From positions 124,001 through 188,000 of the forward strand of contig NZ_WKJD01000019.1 of the NCBI RefSeq assembly GCF_009674665.1: 64,000 bases of DNA, given 5' to 3'. The notes below the pieces were generated by a model. That model searched no databases and had not been told where the DNA came from. It worked only from the letters and a program-made list of their open reading frames with translations. Both the position numbers and the translations under genes were made by a program. Shown here in pieces: positions 10,083 to 23,853 of the stretch (within the stretch, counting starts at the first letter, position 1; every line of letters begins with the position of its first letter). The stretch comes from Agromyces kandeliae (GTDB lineage Bacteria > Actinomycetota > Actinomycetes > Actinomycetales > Microbacteriaceae).

Positions 10083-10088
10083 AGCCTA
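10083..10088 (-). promoter_or_regulatory. Candidate -10 box of a leaderless DUF885 promoter
   Basis: Minus-strand TAGGCT, then CGCGGTC (7 nt), then the ATG at 10073-10075. Confidence 0.6.
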
Positions 10089-10168
10089 GACGAGCGGACG
10101 CCGGGGCCGCGAAGCCGTGAGCTGGCCTCGCATCCGGGCGCTCGCGACGATGGTCGAACGCAGTGTGG

Positions 10169-12856
10169 TCAGTGCGCCGCGTCCTCCCAGTCGCGACCTC
10201 GACCGACCTGCACGTCGAGCGGCACGAGGAGGTCCGCCGCATGCGACATCCGGTCGTGCACGAGGGCCTCGAGCTGGTCGCCCTCACCCTCGGCCACCTC
10301 GAAGATGAGCTCGTCGTGCACCTGCATGAGCATTCGCGAGCGCAGGTCGCGCGCGCGCAGCTCACCCTCGACGCCGATCATGGCGAACTTCATGATGTCC
10401 GCGGCCGAGCCCTGGATCGGGGCGTTGAGCGCCGCACGCTCGGCGTTCTCACGAAGCACGCGGTTCGGGCTGTTGAGGTCGGGGAACGGACGGCGTCGCC
10501 CGAAGATCGTCTCGGTGTAGCCGTCGAGCTTCGCCTGCGCGACGACACCGCGCAGGTAGTCGCGGACCGCGCCGAACCGCTCGAAGTAGTCCTTCATGAG
10601 CTGGGTCGCCTCGGCGCGGTCGATGCGCAGCTGCTTCGAGAGGCCGAACGCGCTGAGTCCGTAGGCGAGGCCGTACGACATGGCCTTCACCTTGGTCCGC
10701 ATGAGCGGCGTGACGTCGGCCGGATCGACGTCGAAGATCCGAGCACCCACGAAGCGGTGCAGGTCCTCTCCGGAGTGGAACGCCTCGATGAGGCCCGGGT
10801 CCTGCGACAGGTGCGCCATGATCCGCATCTCGATCTGCGAGTAGTCGGCGGTCAGCAGTTCGACGTACTCGGGGCCGTGGGTGAAGGCGGCGCGGATGCG
10901 TCGGCCCTCCTCGGTGCGGACCGGGATGTTCTGGAGGTTGGGATCGGTCGACGAGATGCGGCCCGTCGTGGTGCCCACCTGCACATAGCTGGTGTGGACG
11001 CGGCCGTCGGACTGGATCGACTTGTCGAGCGTCTCGACGATCTGCCGCAGCTTCGTCGCGTCGCGGTGTTCGAGCAGAAGCCCGAGGAACGGGTGCGGGT
11101 TCGTCTCCTGGAGGTCGGCGAGCGCCCCCGCGTCGGTCGAGTAGCCCGTCTTGGTGGCGCGGGTCTTCGGCATGCCGAGCTGGTCGAACAGCACCTCCTG
11201 GAGCTGCTTCGGCGAGCCGAGGTTCACCTCGCGGCCGATCTCGTCGTACGCCGACCGCGCGAGCGCTGCCGCCCGCTCCCCGAGCTGGGCGGAGAGCTCC
11301 GCGAGCTTCGCATGCTCGACGGTGACCCCGCGGAGCTCCATCTCGGCGAGCACGCCGACGATCGGGATCTCGATGTCGGCGAGGACGCGTCGCGACCCCT
11401 CGGAGAGCGCCGCGAGCACGTGCGGCGCGACCCGCAGCGAGTACCAGGCGAACTCCGGCGCGCCGGCGGTGCTCTCGGCGTCGGGCACCAACTGCGACGG
11501 GTCGGCCATGGGGACGGTCTCGCCGAGGTAGCGGGACACGAGGTCCACGAGGTCCTTCTCGGCCAGGCTCGGACGCACGAGCCACCCGGCGATCAGCGTG
11601 TCGACGACCAGCCCGCCGAACCCGAGGCCCGAGCGGCGCAGCGCCTTGAGCTGCGGCTTGGCGTCGGTCATGACCTTCGGCGCGTCACCCGCGAGCCACT
11701 CCTCGAACGGAGCCAGGTCGGGCTCGCCCGCGGCCCAGTCGAGGCGCACGCTCTCGGTCGTGCTCGCGATGCCCGCGCCGATCACCCGGCCGTCGAGCAC
11801 CTCGAGGCTGAGCCCGAGCCCGGCCGGCTCGGCTGCGGTCGACCGCGCGAGCCAGGCGGCGAGCTCGTCACCCCGGAGCGCCTGCGGAACGGGCGTCACC
11901 GCCGCGGGCTCCGCCTCCGCGGACAGGGCGGCGGTGCCGTCGGCCGTCAGCCCGTTCGACTCGGCCGCCATCTTGGTCACGCGATCGAGCAGGGTCTTGA
12001 ACTCGAGCCGGTCGAACAGCTCGCGGACGGCCGCCTCGTCCATCGGCCGGGCCACGAGGTCGGGGATCTCGACGTCGAGTTCGAGGTCGCGGACCAGGCG
12101 ATTGAGGCGTCGATTGCGGATCGCGTTCTCGCGTTCCCGCCGCAGGTTGTCGCCGACCACGCCCTTGATCTCGTCGATGTGCTCGAGGATGCCGTCGAGG
12201 CTGCCGTAGAGGCCCAGCCACTTGACCGCGGTCTTCTCGCCGACCTTGGTGATGCCGGGAAGGTTGTCACTGGTCTCGCCCACGAGCGCCGCGACCTCGG
12301 GGTACTGCTCGGGCCGCACGCCGTACCGCTCGACGACCGCCTCGGCGTCGTAGCGCTTCAACTGCGACACGCCCTGCACGTTCGGGTACAGGAGGGTCAC
12401 GTCGTCGTCGACGAGCTGGATCGTGTCGCGGTCGCCCGAGACGACGAGCACGTCGAACCCCTCGGCAGCGCCGCGCGTGGCCAGCGTGGCGAGGATGTCG
12501 TCGGCCTCGTAGTCCTCCTTCTCGAGCACCGTGATGCGCATGGCGCGCAGCGCCTCCTTCAGGAGGCCGATCTGGCCCTTGAACTCCTGCGGCGTCTCGC
12601 TGCGGTTCGCCTTGTACTCGGTGTACTCGCGGGTGCGGAAGGACTGCCTCGAGGTGTCGAAGGCGACCGCCAGGTGCGTCGGCCGCTCGTTGCGCAGCAG
12701 CATGAGCAGCATCGACAGGAAGCCGTGGATGGCGTTCGTGTGCTGCCCGTCGCGGGTGCTGAAGCTGTCGACCGGCAGCGCGTAGAACGCACGGTAGGCC
12801 AGCGAGTGGCCGTCGACGACGAGCAGGGTGGGCTTCACGGGGGTGGGGTCGGGCAC
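10169..12856 (-). CDS. polA: DNA polymerase I
   Basis: PolA fills gaps after excision repair and removes Okazaki primers. The 895-residue protein has the N-terminal 5'-3' nuclease (DGHSLAYRAFYALP; VSGDRDTIQLVDD), a central 3'-5' exonuclease-like region and a C-terminal family A polymerase. The polymerase has motif A DYSQIEMRIMAHLS, motif B RTKVKAMSYGLAYG and motif C QVHDELIFEV. In the central region the proofreading Asp/Glu residues are not visible: LGLSLEV stands where a D-x-E motif is expected. Proofreading is probably absent, as in other actinobacterial PolA. Start is GTG at 12854-12856 with a TAGTCT box 6 nt upstream. It lies near uvrBAC, which act in the same repair pathway. Confidence 0.98.
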   Translation of the reverse strand: MPDPTPVKPTLLVVDGHSLAYRAFYALPVDSFSTRDGQHTNAIHGFLSMLLMLLRNERPTHLAVAFDTSRQSFRTREYTEYKANRSETPQEFKGQIGLLKEALRAMRITVLEKEDYEADDILATLATRGAAEGFDVLVVSGDRDTIQLVDDDVTLLYPNVQGVSQLKRYDAEAVVERYGVRPEQYPEVAALVGETSDNLPGITKVGEKTAVKWLGLYGSLDGILEHIDEIKGVVGDNLRRERENAIRNRRLNRLVRDLELDVEIPDLVARPMDEAAVRELFDRLEFKTLLDRVTKMAAESNGLTADGTAALSAEAEPAAVTPVPQALRGDELAAWLARSTAAEPAGLGLSLEVLDGRVIGAGIASTTESVRLDWAAGEPDLAPFEEWLAGDAPKVMTDAKPQLKALRRSGLGFGGLVVDTLIAGWLVRPSLAEKDLVDLVSRYLGETVPMADPSQLVPDAESTAGAPEFAWYSLRVAPHVLAALSEGSRRVLADIEIPIVGVLAEMELRGVTVEHAKLAELSAQLGERAAALARSAYDEIGREVNLGSPKQLQEVLFDQLGMPKTRATKTGYSTDAGALADLQETNPHPFLGLLLEHRDATKLRQIVETLDKSIQSDGRVHTSYVQVGTTTGRISSTDPNLQNIPVRTEEGRRIRAAFTHGPEYVELLTADYSQIEMRIMAHLSQDPGLIEAFHSGEDLHRFVGARIFDVDPADVTPLMRTKVKAMSYGLAYGLSAFGLSKQLRIDRAEATQLMKDYFERFGAVRDYLRGVVAQAKLDGYTETIFGRRRPFPDLNSPNRVLRENAERAALNAPIQGSAADIMKFAMIGVEGELRARDLRSRMLMQVHDELIFEVAEGEGDQLEALVHDRMSHAADLLVPLDVQVGRGRDWEDAAH

Positions 12857-12862
12857 CCGACA

Positions 12863-12868
12863 AGACTA
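12863..12868 (-). promoter_or_regulatory. Candidate -10 box of a leaderless polA promoter
   Basis: Minus-strand TAGTCT, then TGTCGG (6 nt), then the polA GTG. Confidence 0.6.
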
Positions 12869-12910
12869 CAAGCGGGCACCGACACGACCGGGGCCTGCGC
12901 CCGGCCGCGC

Positions 12911-15250
12911 TCAGCCGGTCGATGCACCCCGCGCGGCGTCGAGGAGGATCCGCCGCTCAGCGGCCGCCACCACCCCTCGGGTGCGGTCCGCGGCATCCGG
13001 ATTGACCGAGATCGAGTCGATGCCGAACCGCACGAGGTGCTCGGCGAACGCCGGGTCGTTCGACGGCGCCTGGCCGCACAGTGACGACGTGATGCCCGAC
13101 GCGCGGCACGCCGCGATGATCCGCTCGATCGCATCGAGCACCGCGGCGTCGGACTCGTCGAACAGGTCGGCGCAGATCTCCGAGTCCCGGTCGACACCCA
13201 GCATCAACTGGGTGAGGTCGTTCGAGCCGATCGAGACACCGTCGATCCCCAGTGCCGCGTACTCGGGGATGCGGTACGCGATGGACGGGACCTCCGCCAT
13301 CACCCACCGCTTGAGTCCCCGCTGGCGGCCGAGTGGACTGGCATCGATCAGCTCGAGGCAGGCCTCCAGCTCCCAGCGCGTGCGGACGAACGGCAGCATC
13401 ACGTGCAGGTTCGGCGTCTCCTCGCGCACCCTGGCGAGCAGCTCCATCTCGAGCGAGAACAGCTCGGGCTCCCTGACGTACCGGTAGGCACCGCGATACC
13501 CGATCATCGGGTTGTTCTCCTCGGGCTCGAACCGGTCGCCGCCCTCGAGCCCTCGGAACTCGTTCGTTCGGAAGTCGATCGTTCGATACACCACGGGGCG
13601 GCGGCCGAACGCGCGCGTGACGGCCAGCAGGGACTCGGTCATCCTCCGCAGGAACTCCTCGCGCTCACCGCGTGCGAGCATCTCGCGCGGATGCAGGCCG
13701 CCGAGGGCGTCGGTGATCATGAACTCCGCGCGCAACAGGCCGACGCCGTCGACGCCGAGGGCGGCGACCTCCTCCGCGCGCTCGGCGATCGCGAGGTTGA
13801 CGTAGAGCTTCGTGGCCAGCGGCACGGATGCCGCCGACCCACCGGGCACCGCGACCGGCGCGGTCGCGGCCGGCGACACGGAACTCGGCCGCGTCGCGGC
13901 ATCCGCCCCCTCGACCACCTCGCCCTTGGCGCCGTCGACGGTGACGAGTTCGCCGTCGCGGAGGACCGACGTCGCGGTGCGAGCGCCGACGACCGCAGGC
14001 ACGCCGAGCTCGCGCGCGACGATCGCCGCATGGCAGGTCATGCCCCCTCCGTCGGTCACGACGGCGGCCGCGCGGCGCATGGTCGGAACCCAGTCCGGGT
14101 TGGTCATGGGCGCGACGAGGACCTCGCCGGCCCGCAACTGACCGCCCTCCGCCGGGGTGCCCAGGATCCGGACGCGACCCGTGACCCGGCCCGGAGCGGC
14201 GCCGAGGCCGCGCAGCAGCACGGCACCGACGGGCGGTCCACCTGCGATCGATCGGTCGTCGGCCTCCGGGACCGCGGGTCCTCCGCCGAGCGTGGTGACC
14301 GGCCGCGACTGCAGCATCCAGAGCCGCCCGCCGGAGTACGCCCACTCGGTGTCCTGCGGCTCGCCGTAGTGCGCCTCGACACGCAGGCCGAGCTCCGCGA
14401 CCTCGAGCACCTCCGCATCGGTAAGCACCCTCGCATCGGCGTCGGCGGGAGACAGGTCCTCGCGCTCGACGCTCCCACCGGGTCCGGGCACGAGGCGGTG
14501 CGCCTGGCGTCCGACGCGAACGGACGCCAGGCGCAGGCCCTCCTTCGCCACGATGTAGGTGTCGGGCTCGACGAGGCCCGACACGACGACCTCCCCGAGG
14601 CCCAGCGCCGCCTCGATCACCAATCGGTCGCGCGCTCCCGTCGACGGGTCGACGGTGAACATCACGCCGGAGCGATCGGATGCGACCTGCGTCTGCACCA
14701 CGACCGCCAGCACGGGTTCCTCGTCCATGCCCTGGCTCGCACGGTAGGCGATCACACGCTCGCCGTACAGGGAGGCCCAGCAGTCCCGGATGCGGTCGAG
14801 GAGCGCGTCCTCGCCGACCACGTTGTTGTAGGTCTCGTGCATTCCCGCGAAGGACGTCCCCGCCGCGTCCTCCGACGTCGCTGAGGAGCGGACCGCCACG
14901 GCCGCCGAGCCGAGGCGGCGGTACTCGCCCAGGACGGCGTCGCGGACGCGCTCCGGGAGCGTCATGCCGCGCACGGCGGCGCGGAGCTCGGCAGCCGCCC
15001 GCGGCAGCGAAACGGGATCGTCGGCCGCCGCCGCCGCGGCGCGGAAGCCATCGACCAGCCGAGCGCGGATGCCGGCGTGCTCCATCGCCTCAAGGTAGGC
15101 CTCGGCCGTCACGACGAAGCCCGGCGGCACGGGCAGGCCCGCGGCGGTCAGCTCCCCGAGGTTCGCCCCCTTGCCGCCGACGGAGGCCGCGTCGCCGAGG
15201 CGCACGTCCTCGAAGCGGGTGACCAGGGTGGACGTGACATCGTGCAGCAT
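12911..15250 (-). CDS. ppsA: Phosphoenolpyruvate synthase (pyruvate, water dikinase)
   Basis: PpsA converts pyruvate and ATP to PEP, AMP and phosphate for gluconeogenesis. The 779-residue product has three domains: an N-terminal ATP-grasp nucleotide-binding domain (GGKGANLGEL; AVRSSATSEDAAGTSFAG), a central swivelling phosphohistidine domain with the catalytic His in GGMTCHAAIVAREL, and a C-terminal PEP/pyruvate barrel (ADLFDESDA; the Cys region SSLCGQAPSN). The ATG at 15248-15250 has GGAG 6 nt upstream, which fixes the start. A CAGGAT sequence about 53 nt upstream is a weak -10 candidate. It lies between pdtaR and polA, and pyk, which runs the opposite reaction, is 1 kb away. Confidence 0.94.
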   Translation of the reverse strand: MLHDVTSTLVTRFEDVRLGDAASVGGKGANLGELTAAGLPVPPGFVVTAEAYLEAMEHAGIRARLVDGFRAAAAAADDPVSLPRAAAELRAAVRGMTLPERVRDAVLGEYRRLGSAAVAVRSSATSEDAAGTSFAGMHETYNNVVGEDALLDRIRDCWASLYGERVIAYRASQGMDEEPVLAVVVQTQVASDRSGVMFTVDPSTGARDRLVIEAALGLGEVVVSGLVEPDTYIVAKEGLRLASVRVGRQAHRLVPGPGGSVEREDLSPADADARVLTDAEVLEVAELGLRVEAHYGEPQDTEWAYSGGRLWMLQSRPVTTLGGGPAVPEADDRSIAGGPPVGAVLLRGLGAAPGRVTGRVRILGTPAEGGQLRAGEVLVAPMTNPDWVPTMRRAAAVVTDGGGMTCHAAIVARELGVPAVVGARTATSVLRDGELVTVDGAKGEVVEGADAATRPSSVSPAATAPVAVPGGSAASVPLATKLYVNLAIAERAEEVAALGVDGVGLLRAEFMITDALGGLHPREMLARGEREEFLRRMTESLLAVTRAFGRRPVVYRTIDFRTNEFRGLEGGDRFEPEENNPMIGYRGAYRYVREPELFSLEMELLARVREETPNLHVMLPFVRTRWELEACLELIDASPLGRQRGLKRWVMAEVPSIAYRIPEYAALGIDGVSIGSNDLTQLMLGVDRDSEICADLFDESDAAVLDAIERIIAACRASGITSSLCGQAPSNDPAFAEHLVRFGIDSISVNPDAADRTRGVVAAAERRILLDAARGASTG

Positions 15251-15324
15251 GGTGCGCTCCGGTTCGCTCGGCACCCGAGCCGCGTCGCCCCGGTGCGCAC
15301 ACATCCTGCCCACGAGCGTGGACG

Positions 15325-15339
15325 CCGGCCTAGGGCCGG
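15325..15339 (-). terminator. Possible pdtaR terminator
   Basis: CCGGCC-TAG-GGCCGG, a 6-bp stem with a 3-nt loop, lies about 12 nt past the pdtaR stop. It is short, so confidence is modest. Confidence 0.4.
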
Positions 15340-15351
15340 AGGGCCCACGGC

Positions 15352-15957
15352 CTACTTCTTCGGCGCGAGCTGCTCGATGATCGCCTGCGAGACGTCCTTC
15401 ATGGTGAGGCGCCGGTCCATCGAGGCCTTCTGGATCCAGCGGAACGCCTCGGGCTCGGTGAGGCCCATCTTCTCGTTCAGCAGGCCCTTCGCGCGGTCGA
15501 CGAGCTTGCGGGTCTCGAAGCGCTCGACGAGGTCGCCGACCTCTGCCTCGAGCGCGATGATCTGCGCGTGGCGGGCGAGCGCGATCTCGATCGCGGGGAG
15601 CAGGTCGTTGGGGGTGAACGGCTTGACGACGTACGCCAGCGCGCCCGCCTCGCTCGCACGCTCGACGAGTTCCTTCTGGCTGAACGCGGTCAGCAGGACG
15701 ACCGGGGCGATGTGGCCCTTGGAGAGTCGCTCCGCCGCCGAGATGCCGTCGAGCTGCGGCATCTTCACGTCCATGATGACCAGGTCGGGTCGCAACTCGG
15801 TCGCGAGCTGGACCGCGGTCTCGCCGTCGCCGGCCTCGCCGACCACCTCGTAGCCATGGTCGCGCAGGATCTCGACGATGTCGAGGCGGATGAGCGACTC
15901 GTCCTCCGCGACGACGACGCGACGCGGAGCCGGCTGGGTGTCTTCGGTGTCTGTCAC
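15352..15957 (-). CDS. pdtaR: ANTAR-domain response regulator, PdtaR type
   Basis: PdtaR-type proteins are phosphorylated by a cytosolic PdtaS-type kinase and bind paired-hairpin RNA through the ANTAR domain to control termination or translation. The 201-residue product has an N-terminal receiver domain (acidic pocket AEDES at 17-21, phospho-acceptor Asp63 in VIMDVKMP, and the Lys in VVKPF). A short coiled linker follows, then a C-terminal ANTAR domain (KLVDRAKGLLNEKMGL). The frame is open to 16026, but a GTG at 15955-15957 gives the family length. That GTG has a TAGGCT box 7 nt upstream. Upstream codons would run into the divergent tRNA gene. The partner kinase is not in this window. Confidence 0.93.
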   Translation of the reverse strand: MTDTEDTQPAPRRVVVAEDESLIRLDIVEILRDHGYEVVGEAGDGETAVQLATELRPDLVIMDVKMPQLDGISAAERLSKGHIAPVVLLTAFSQKELVERASEAGALAYVVKPFTPNDLLPAIEIALARHAQIIALEAEVGDLVERFETRKLVDRAKGLLNEKMGLTEPEAFRWIQKASMDRRLTMKDVSQAIIEQLAPKK

Positions 15958-15964
15958 GCTGGAA

Positions 15965-15970
15965 AGCCTA
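15965..15970 (-). promoter_or_regulatory. Candidate -10 box of a leaderless pdtaR promoter
   Basis: Minus-strand TAGGCT, then TTCCAGC (7 nt), then the pdtaR GTG. It is only 3 bp from the -10 box of the divergent tRNA-Leu promoter. Confidence 0.6.
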
Positions 15971-15973
15971 CGG

Positions 15974-15979
15974 TATTCT
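15974..15979 (+). promoter_or_regulatory. Candidate -10 box for tRNA-Leu
   Basis: TATTCT lies 15 nt upstream of the mature tRNA 5' end. The 17-bp-spaced upstream hexamer is CTGTCA, a weak -35. The two divergent promoters overlap, so RNA polymerase is unlikely to occupy both at once. Confidence 0.5.
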
Positions 15980-15994
15980 GGCCGGGGCCCTGAG

Positions 15995-16080
15995 GCCGGT
16001 GTGGCGGAATGGCAGACGCGGAGCACTCAAAATGCTTTGCCCGTGAGGGCGTGTGGGTTCGACCCCCACCACCGGCACCA
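15995..16080 (+). tRNA. tRNA-Leu (anticodon CAA)
   Basis: An 86-nt class II tRNA. The acceptor arms GCCGGTG (15995-16001) and CACCGGC (16070-16076) pair fully, followed by discriminator A and an encoded CCA. The anticodon stem GAGCA/TGCTT encloses the loop CTCAAAA, giving anticodon CAA for the Leu codon TTG. A long variable arm (TGCCCGTGAGGGCG) and the T arm GTGGG-TTCGACC-CCCAC are clear. It is one of only two plus-strand genes in the window. Confidence 0.96.
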
Positions 16081-16120
16081 CGCGGTCGGATGCCTCGCCC
16101 GGCGCCGCCGCCCGAGCACG

Positions 16121-16159
16121 CCGAACGGCCCGGCCGCGTCGCGCGACCGGGCCGTTCGG
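16121..16159. terminator. Bidirectional terminator between tRNA-Leu and pyk
   Basis: A 13-bp perfect stem, CCGAACGGCCCGG (16121-16133) with CCGGGCCGTTCGG (16147-16159), and a 13-nt loop. It sits 12 nt past the pyk stop and 40 nt past the tRNA, in the convergent gap, so it can serve both. Confidence 0.85.
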
Positions 16160-16171
16160 ACGGACCGTGGG

Positions 16172-17587
16172 TCAGAGCACCTCGCCGACGATGTGCACGC
16201 GCACGTCGTTGGTCGTGCCGGGGATTCCAGGAGGGGAACCCGAGATGATGACGACCTTCTCGCCGACCGAGGCCTTGCCGGTCTTCTCGAGCACCTCGTC
16301 CACCTGGCCGACCATCTGGTCGGTGTGCGTGACCCGGTCGACGACGTACGACTCGACGCCCCAGTAGAGCGCCATCCGGCGGCGGATCGCGGGGTCGGGC
16401 GTGAACGCGAGGATCGGGATGACCGAGCGGATGCGGGCCATCCGTCGCACCGACTCACCGGTCTCGGTGAAGACGCAGAGGTACTTGGCCTCGACGAAGT
16501 CGGCGACCTCGACCGCGGCCAGCGTGATCGCCCCGGACTGGGTGCGCGGCTTGGTGCCGAGCGGCGCGATGCGGTCCAGCCCGTGCTTCTCGGTCGACTC
16601 GACGATGCGGGACATGGTCTTCACGGTCTGCACCGGGTACTCGCCGACGCTCGTCTCGCCCGACAGCATGACCGCGTCGGCACCGTCGAGGATGGCGTTC
16701 GCGACATCCGACGTCTCGGCCCGCGTCGGGACCGGCGCGTGGGTCATCGACTCGAGCATCTGCGTCGCCACGATCACCGGCTTGGCCAGCCGGCGAGCGA
16801 TCTCGACCGCGCGCTTCTGCACGATGGGCACCGCTTCGAGCGGGAGCTCGACGCCGAGGTCGCCGCGGGCGACCATGATGGCGTCGAACGCCTCGATGAT
16901 GCCCTCGAGCGCGTCGACGGCCTGCGGCTTCTCGATCTTCGCGATGACGGGAAGGCGCCGGCCCTCCTCCGACATGATCTGGTGCACGCGGTCGATGTCG
17001 GCCGCGTTGCGCACGAAGGAGAGCGCGATGAGGTCGGCCCCGAGCTTGAGCGCCCAGCGCAGGTCGGCCTCGTCCTTGTCGGAGAGCGCCGGGACGTTCA
17101 CCGCGACGCCGGGCAGGTTGATGCCCTTGTTGTTCGAGACCGGTCCGGCCACGATCACCTTGGTCGTGACGACGGTGCCGTCGGTCTCGAGCACCTCGAC
17201 GCGGACCTTGCCGTCGTCGATGAGGAGGTGGTCGCCCGCCTCGACGTCGTGCGGCAGTCCCTTGAAGGTGGTTCCGACGATCTCCTTCGTCCCGAGGATC
17301 TCCTCCGTCGTGATCTTGAAGATGTCGCCCTCGGCGAGCTCGTGCGGCCCGTCGGCGAACTTGCCCAGGCGGATCTTCGGCCCCTGCAGGTCGACGAGCA
17401 CCGCGACCGAACGACCGGAGTCGTTGGCGGCCTTCCGCACGTTCTGGTAGACGCCCTCGTGCACGTCGTAGCTGCCGTGGCTGAGGTTCATCCGGGCGAC
17501 GTCGATGCCCGCGTCGATGATCGCGCGGATCTGCTCGTAACTGGATGTTGCGGGCCCGAGCGTGGCGACGATCTTCGCTCTTCTCAT
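16172..17587 (-). CDS. pyk: Pyruvate kinase
   Basis: Pyruvate kinase transfers phosphate from PEP to ADP in the last step of glycolysis. The 471-residue protein begins MRRAKIVATLGPAT and has the barrel residues of the active site: RMNLSHG, KIEKPQAVDAL, ARGDLGVELP and the MLESMTHAPVPTRAE signature. The C-terminal regulatory domain is complete. The ATG at 17585-17587 has GGAG about 10 nt upstream. The open frame continues to 17659, but that part has no family similarity. The gene follows gltBD after 68 bp and ends at a strong terminator. Confidence 0.98.
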   Translation of the reverse strand: MRRAKIVATLGPATSSYEQIRAIIDAGIDVARMNLSHGSYDVHEGVYQNVRKAANDSGRSVAVLVDLQGPKIRLGKFADGPHELAEGDIFKITTEEILGTKEIVGTTFKGLPHDVEAGDHLLIDDGKVRVEVLETDGTVVTTKVIVAGPVSNNKGINLPGVAVNVPALSDKDEADLRWALKLGADLIALSFVRNAADIDRVHQIMSEEGRRLPVIAKIEKPQAVDALEGIIEAFDAIMVARGDLGVELPLEAVPIVQKRAVEIARRLAKPVIVATQMLESMTHAPVPTRAETSDVANAILDGADAVMLSGETSVGEYPVQTVKTMSRIVESTEKHGLDRIAPLGTKPRTQSGAITLAAVEVADFVEAKYLCVFTETGESVRRMARIRSVIPILAFTPDPAIRRRMALYWGVESYVVDRVTHTDQMVGQVDEVLEKTGKASVGEKVVIISGSPPGIPGTTNDVRVHIVGEVL

Positions 17588-17655
17588 GTGGTGTGTGCTC
17601 CAGGGGTTGCGCGCCGAAGCGCTGGATCGGGGTCTGCAGGCGCCGTCGGCGCCGG

Positions 17656-19113
17656 TCACACGGCGAAGGCTCGCGCCGTCGCGGGGATGGGGCTCGGCAG
17701 CTGCGTCTCACCTTCAAGGTACCGGTCGACGGATGCCGCCGCAGCCCGCCCCTCGGCGATGGCCCAGACGATGAGCGACTGCCCGCGGCCCGCGTCGCCG
17801 GCGACGAACACGCCGGGCTCCTCGGTCGCGTAATCGGCCTCGCGCGCGAAGTTCCCTCGCTCCGTGGGCCGGAGGCCGAGCTGGTCGGTCGCCGCCTCGG
17901 TCTCGGGGCCGGTGAAGCCGAGGGCGAGCAGGACGAGGTCGGCCGGGATCTCGCGCTCGGTGCCCGCCTTCGGCACGCGGCGGCCGTCGAGGTACTCGGT
18001 CTCGGCGACGCGGATCGCGCGGACCTCACCGACGTCGTTCGCGAGGAACTCGACCGTCGAGGCGAGGTACTGCCGCTGGCCTCCCTCCTCGTGGGCGCTC
18101 TGCACCTCGAACACGTTCGGGTGCATCGGCCACGGCTGGTCCGCCGAGCGGGTGGTGCTCGGCTGCTTGCCGATGGCGAGGTTCGTGACGGACAGCGCGC
18201 CCTGGCGGTGGGCGGTGCCGATGCAGTCCGCGCCCGTGTCGCCGCCGCCGAGGACCACGACGTGCTTGCCCTCCGCACTGATCTGGTCGAACACGTCGTC
18301 GCCCGCGACCACGCGGTTGGACTGCGTGAGGAACTCCATGGCGAAGTGCACGCCCGGAAGGTCGCGGCCGGGGATCGGCAGGTCGCGGGGCACGAGTGCG
18401 CCCGTCGCGACCACGACGGCGTCGTAGCGCCGGCGCAGTTCGTCCCACGAGAGGTCCACGCCGATCTCGACGCCGGCCCGGAAGCGGGTCCCCTCGGCCG
18501 TCATCTGGGCGAGCCGCTGCTCGAGGTGCTTCTTCTCCATCTTGAAGTCGGGGATGCCGTACCGCAGGAGGCCGCCGATGCGGTCGTCCCGCTCGTACAC
18601 CGCCACCGTGTGGCCGGCACGGGTGAGCTGCTGCGCGGCCGCGAGGCCGGCAGGACCCGAGCCGACGACCGCGACGGTCTTGCCGGTGAGGCGCCCGGGC
18701 GGCTGCGGCTGCACCCATCCGCTGCCGAAGGCCTGGTCGATGATCGAGACCTCGACCTGCTTGATCGTGACGGCCGGCTGGTTGATGCCGAGGACGCACG
18801 ACGACTCGCACGGGGCCGGGCAGAGCCGCCCGGTGAACTCGGGGAAGTTGTTCGTCGCGTGCAGTCTCTCGATCGCGGCACGGCCCTCGCCCCGCCACAT
18901 CAGGTCGTTCCACTCGGGGATCAGGTTGCCGAGCGGGCACCCCTGGTGGCAGAACGGGATGCCGCAGTCCATGCAGCGGCCGGCCTGGCGTCGGAGCTGG
19001 GCGGAGTCGCCCTGCTCGTAGACCTCTTTCCAGTCCATGATGCGCACCGGGACGGGGCGACGCTTGGGAAGCTCCCGCTCGGTGACCTTCAGAAAGCCCT
19101 TCGGGTCAGCCAC
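17656..19113 (-). CDS. gltD: Glutamate synthase (NADPH) small subunit
   Basis: GltD is the FAD/NADPH subunit that passes electrons to GltB for the reductive transfer of the glutamine amide to 2-oxoglutarate. The 485-residue product has N-terminal cysteine clusters for [4Fe-4S] centres (CMDCGIPFCHQGCPLGN; CPAPCESSC). Two dinucleotide folds follow (VVGSGPAGLAAAQ for FAD, VVLGGGDTGADC for NADPH). A C-terminal FAD segment, GVFVAGDAGRGQSLIVWAI, completes it. The start is GTG at 19111-19113 with GGAGG 6 nt upstream. gltB precedes it by 50 bp in the same direction. Confidence 0.97.
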   Translation of the reverse strand: MADPKGFLKVTERELPKRRPVPVRIMDWKEVYEQGDSAQLRRQAGRCMDCGIPFCHQGCPLGNLIPEWNDLMWRGEGRAAIERLHATNNFPEFTGRLCPAPCESSCVLGINQPAVTIKQVEVSIIDQAFGSGWVQPQPPGRLTGKTVAVVGSGPAGLAAAQQLTRAGHTVAVYERDDRIGGLLRYGIPDFKMEKKHLEQRLAQMTAEGTRFRAGVEIGVDLSWDELRRRYDAVVVATGALVPRDLPIPGRDLPGVHFAMEFLTQSNRVVAGDDVFDQISAEGKHVVVLGGGDTGADCIGTAHRQGALSVTNLAIGKQPSTTRSADQPWPMHPNVFEVQSAHEEGGQRQYLASTVEFLANDVGEVRAIRVAETEYLDGRRVPKAGTEREIPADLVLLALGFTGPETEAATDQLGLRPTERGNFAREADYATEEPGVFVAGDAGRGQSLIVWAIAEGRAAAASVDRYLEGETQLPSPIPATARAFAV

Positions 19114-19163
19114 CCGTCACCTCCGTGCAGTCGATCGGGACCGTGCGGCGGGGCGTCACGCGC

Positions 19164-23741
<4,578 letters not shown>

Positions 23742-23853
23742 GTTGGACCGTCCTCGGTATCTCGGTGGCAACGGGGACGTCGTCGGCCCACGATGGAGGA
23801 TTCGCGGCGCGAGGTGCGGCGCAGCGATGGGGAACGCGGTTTCGGCGTGGCCC

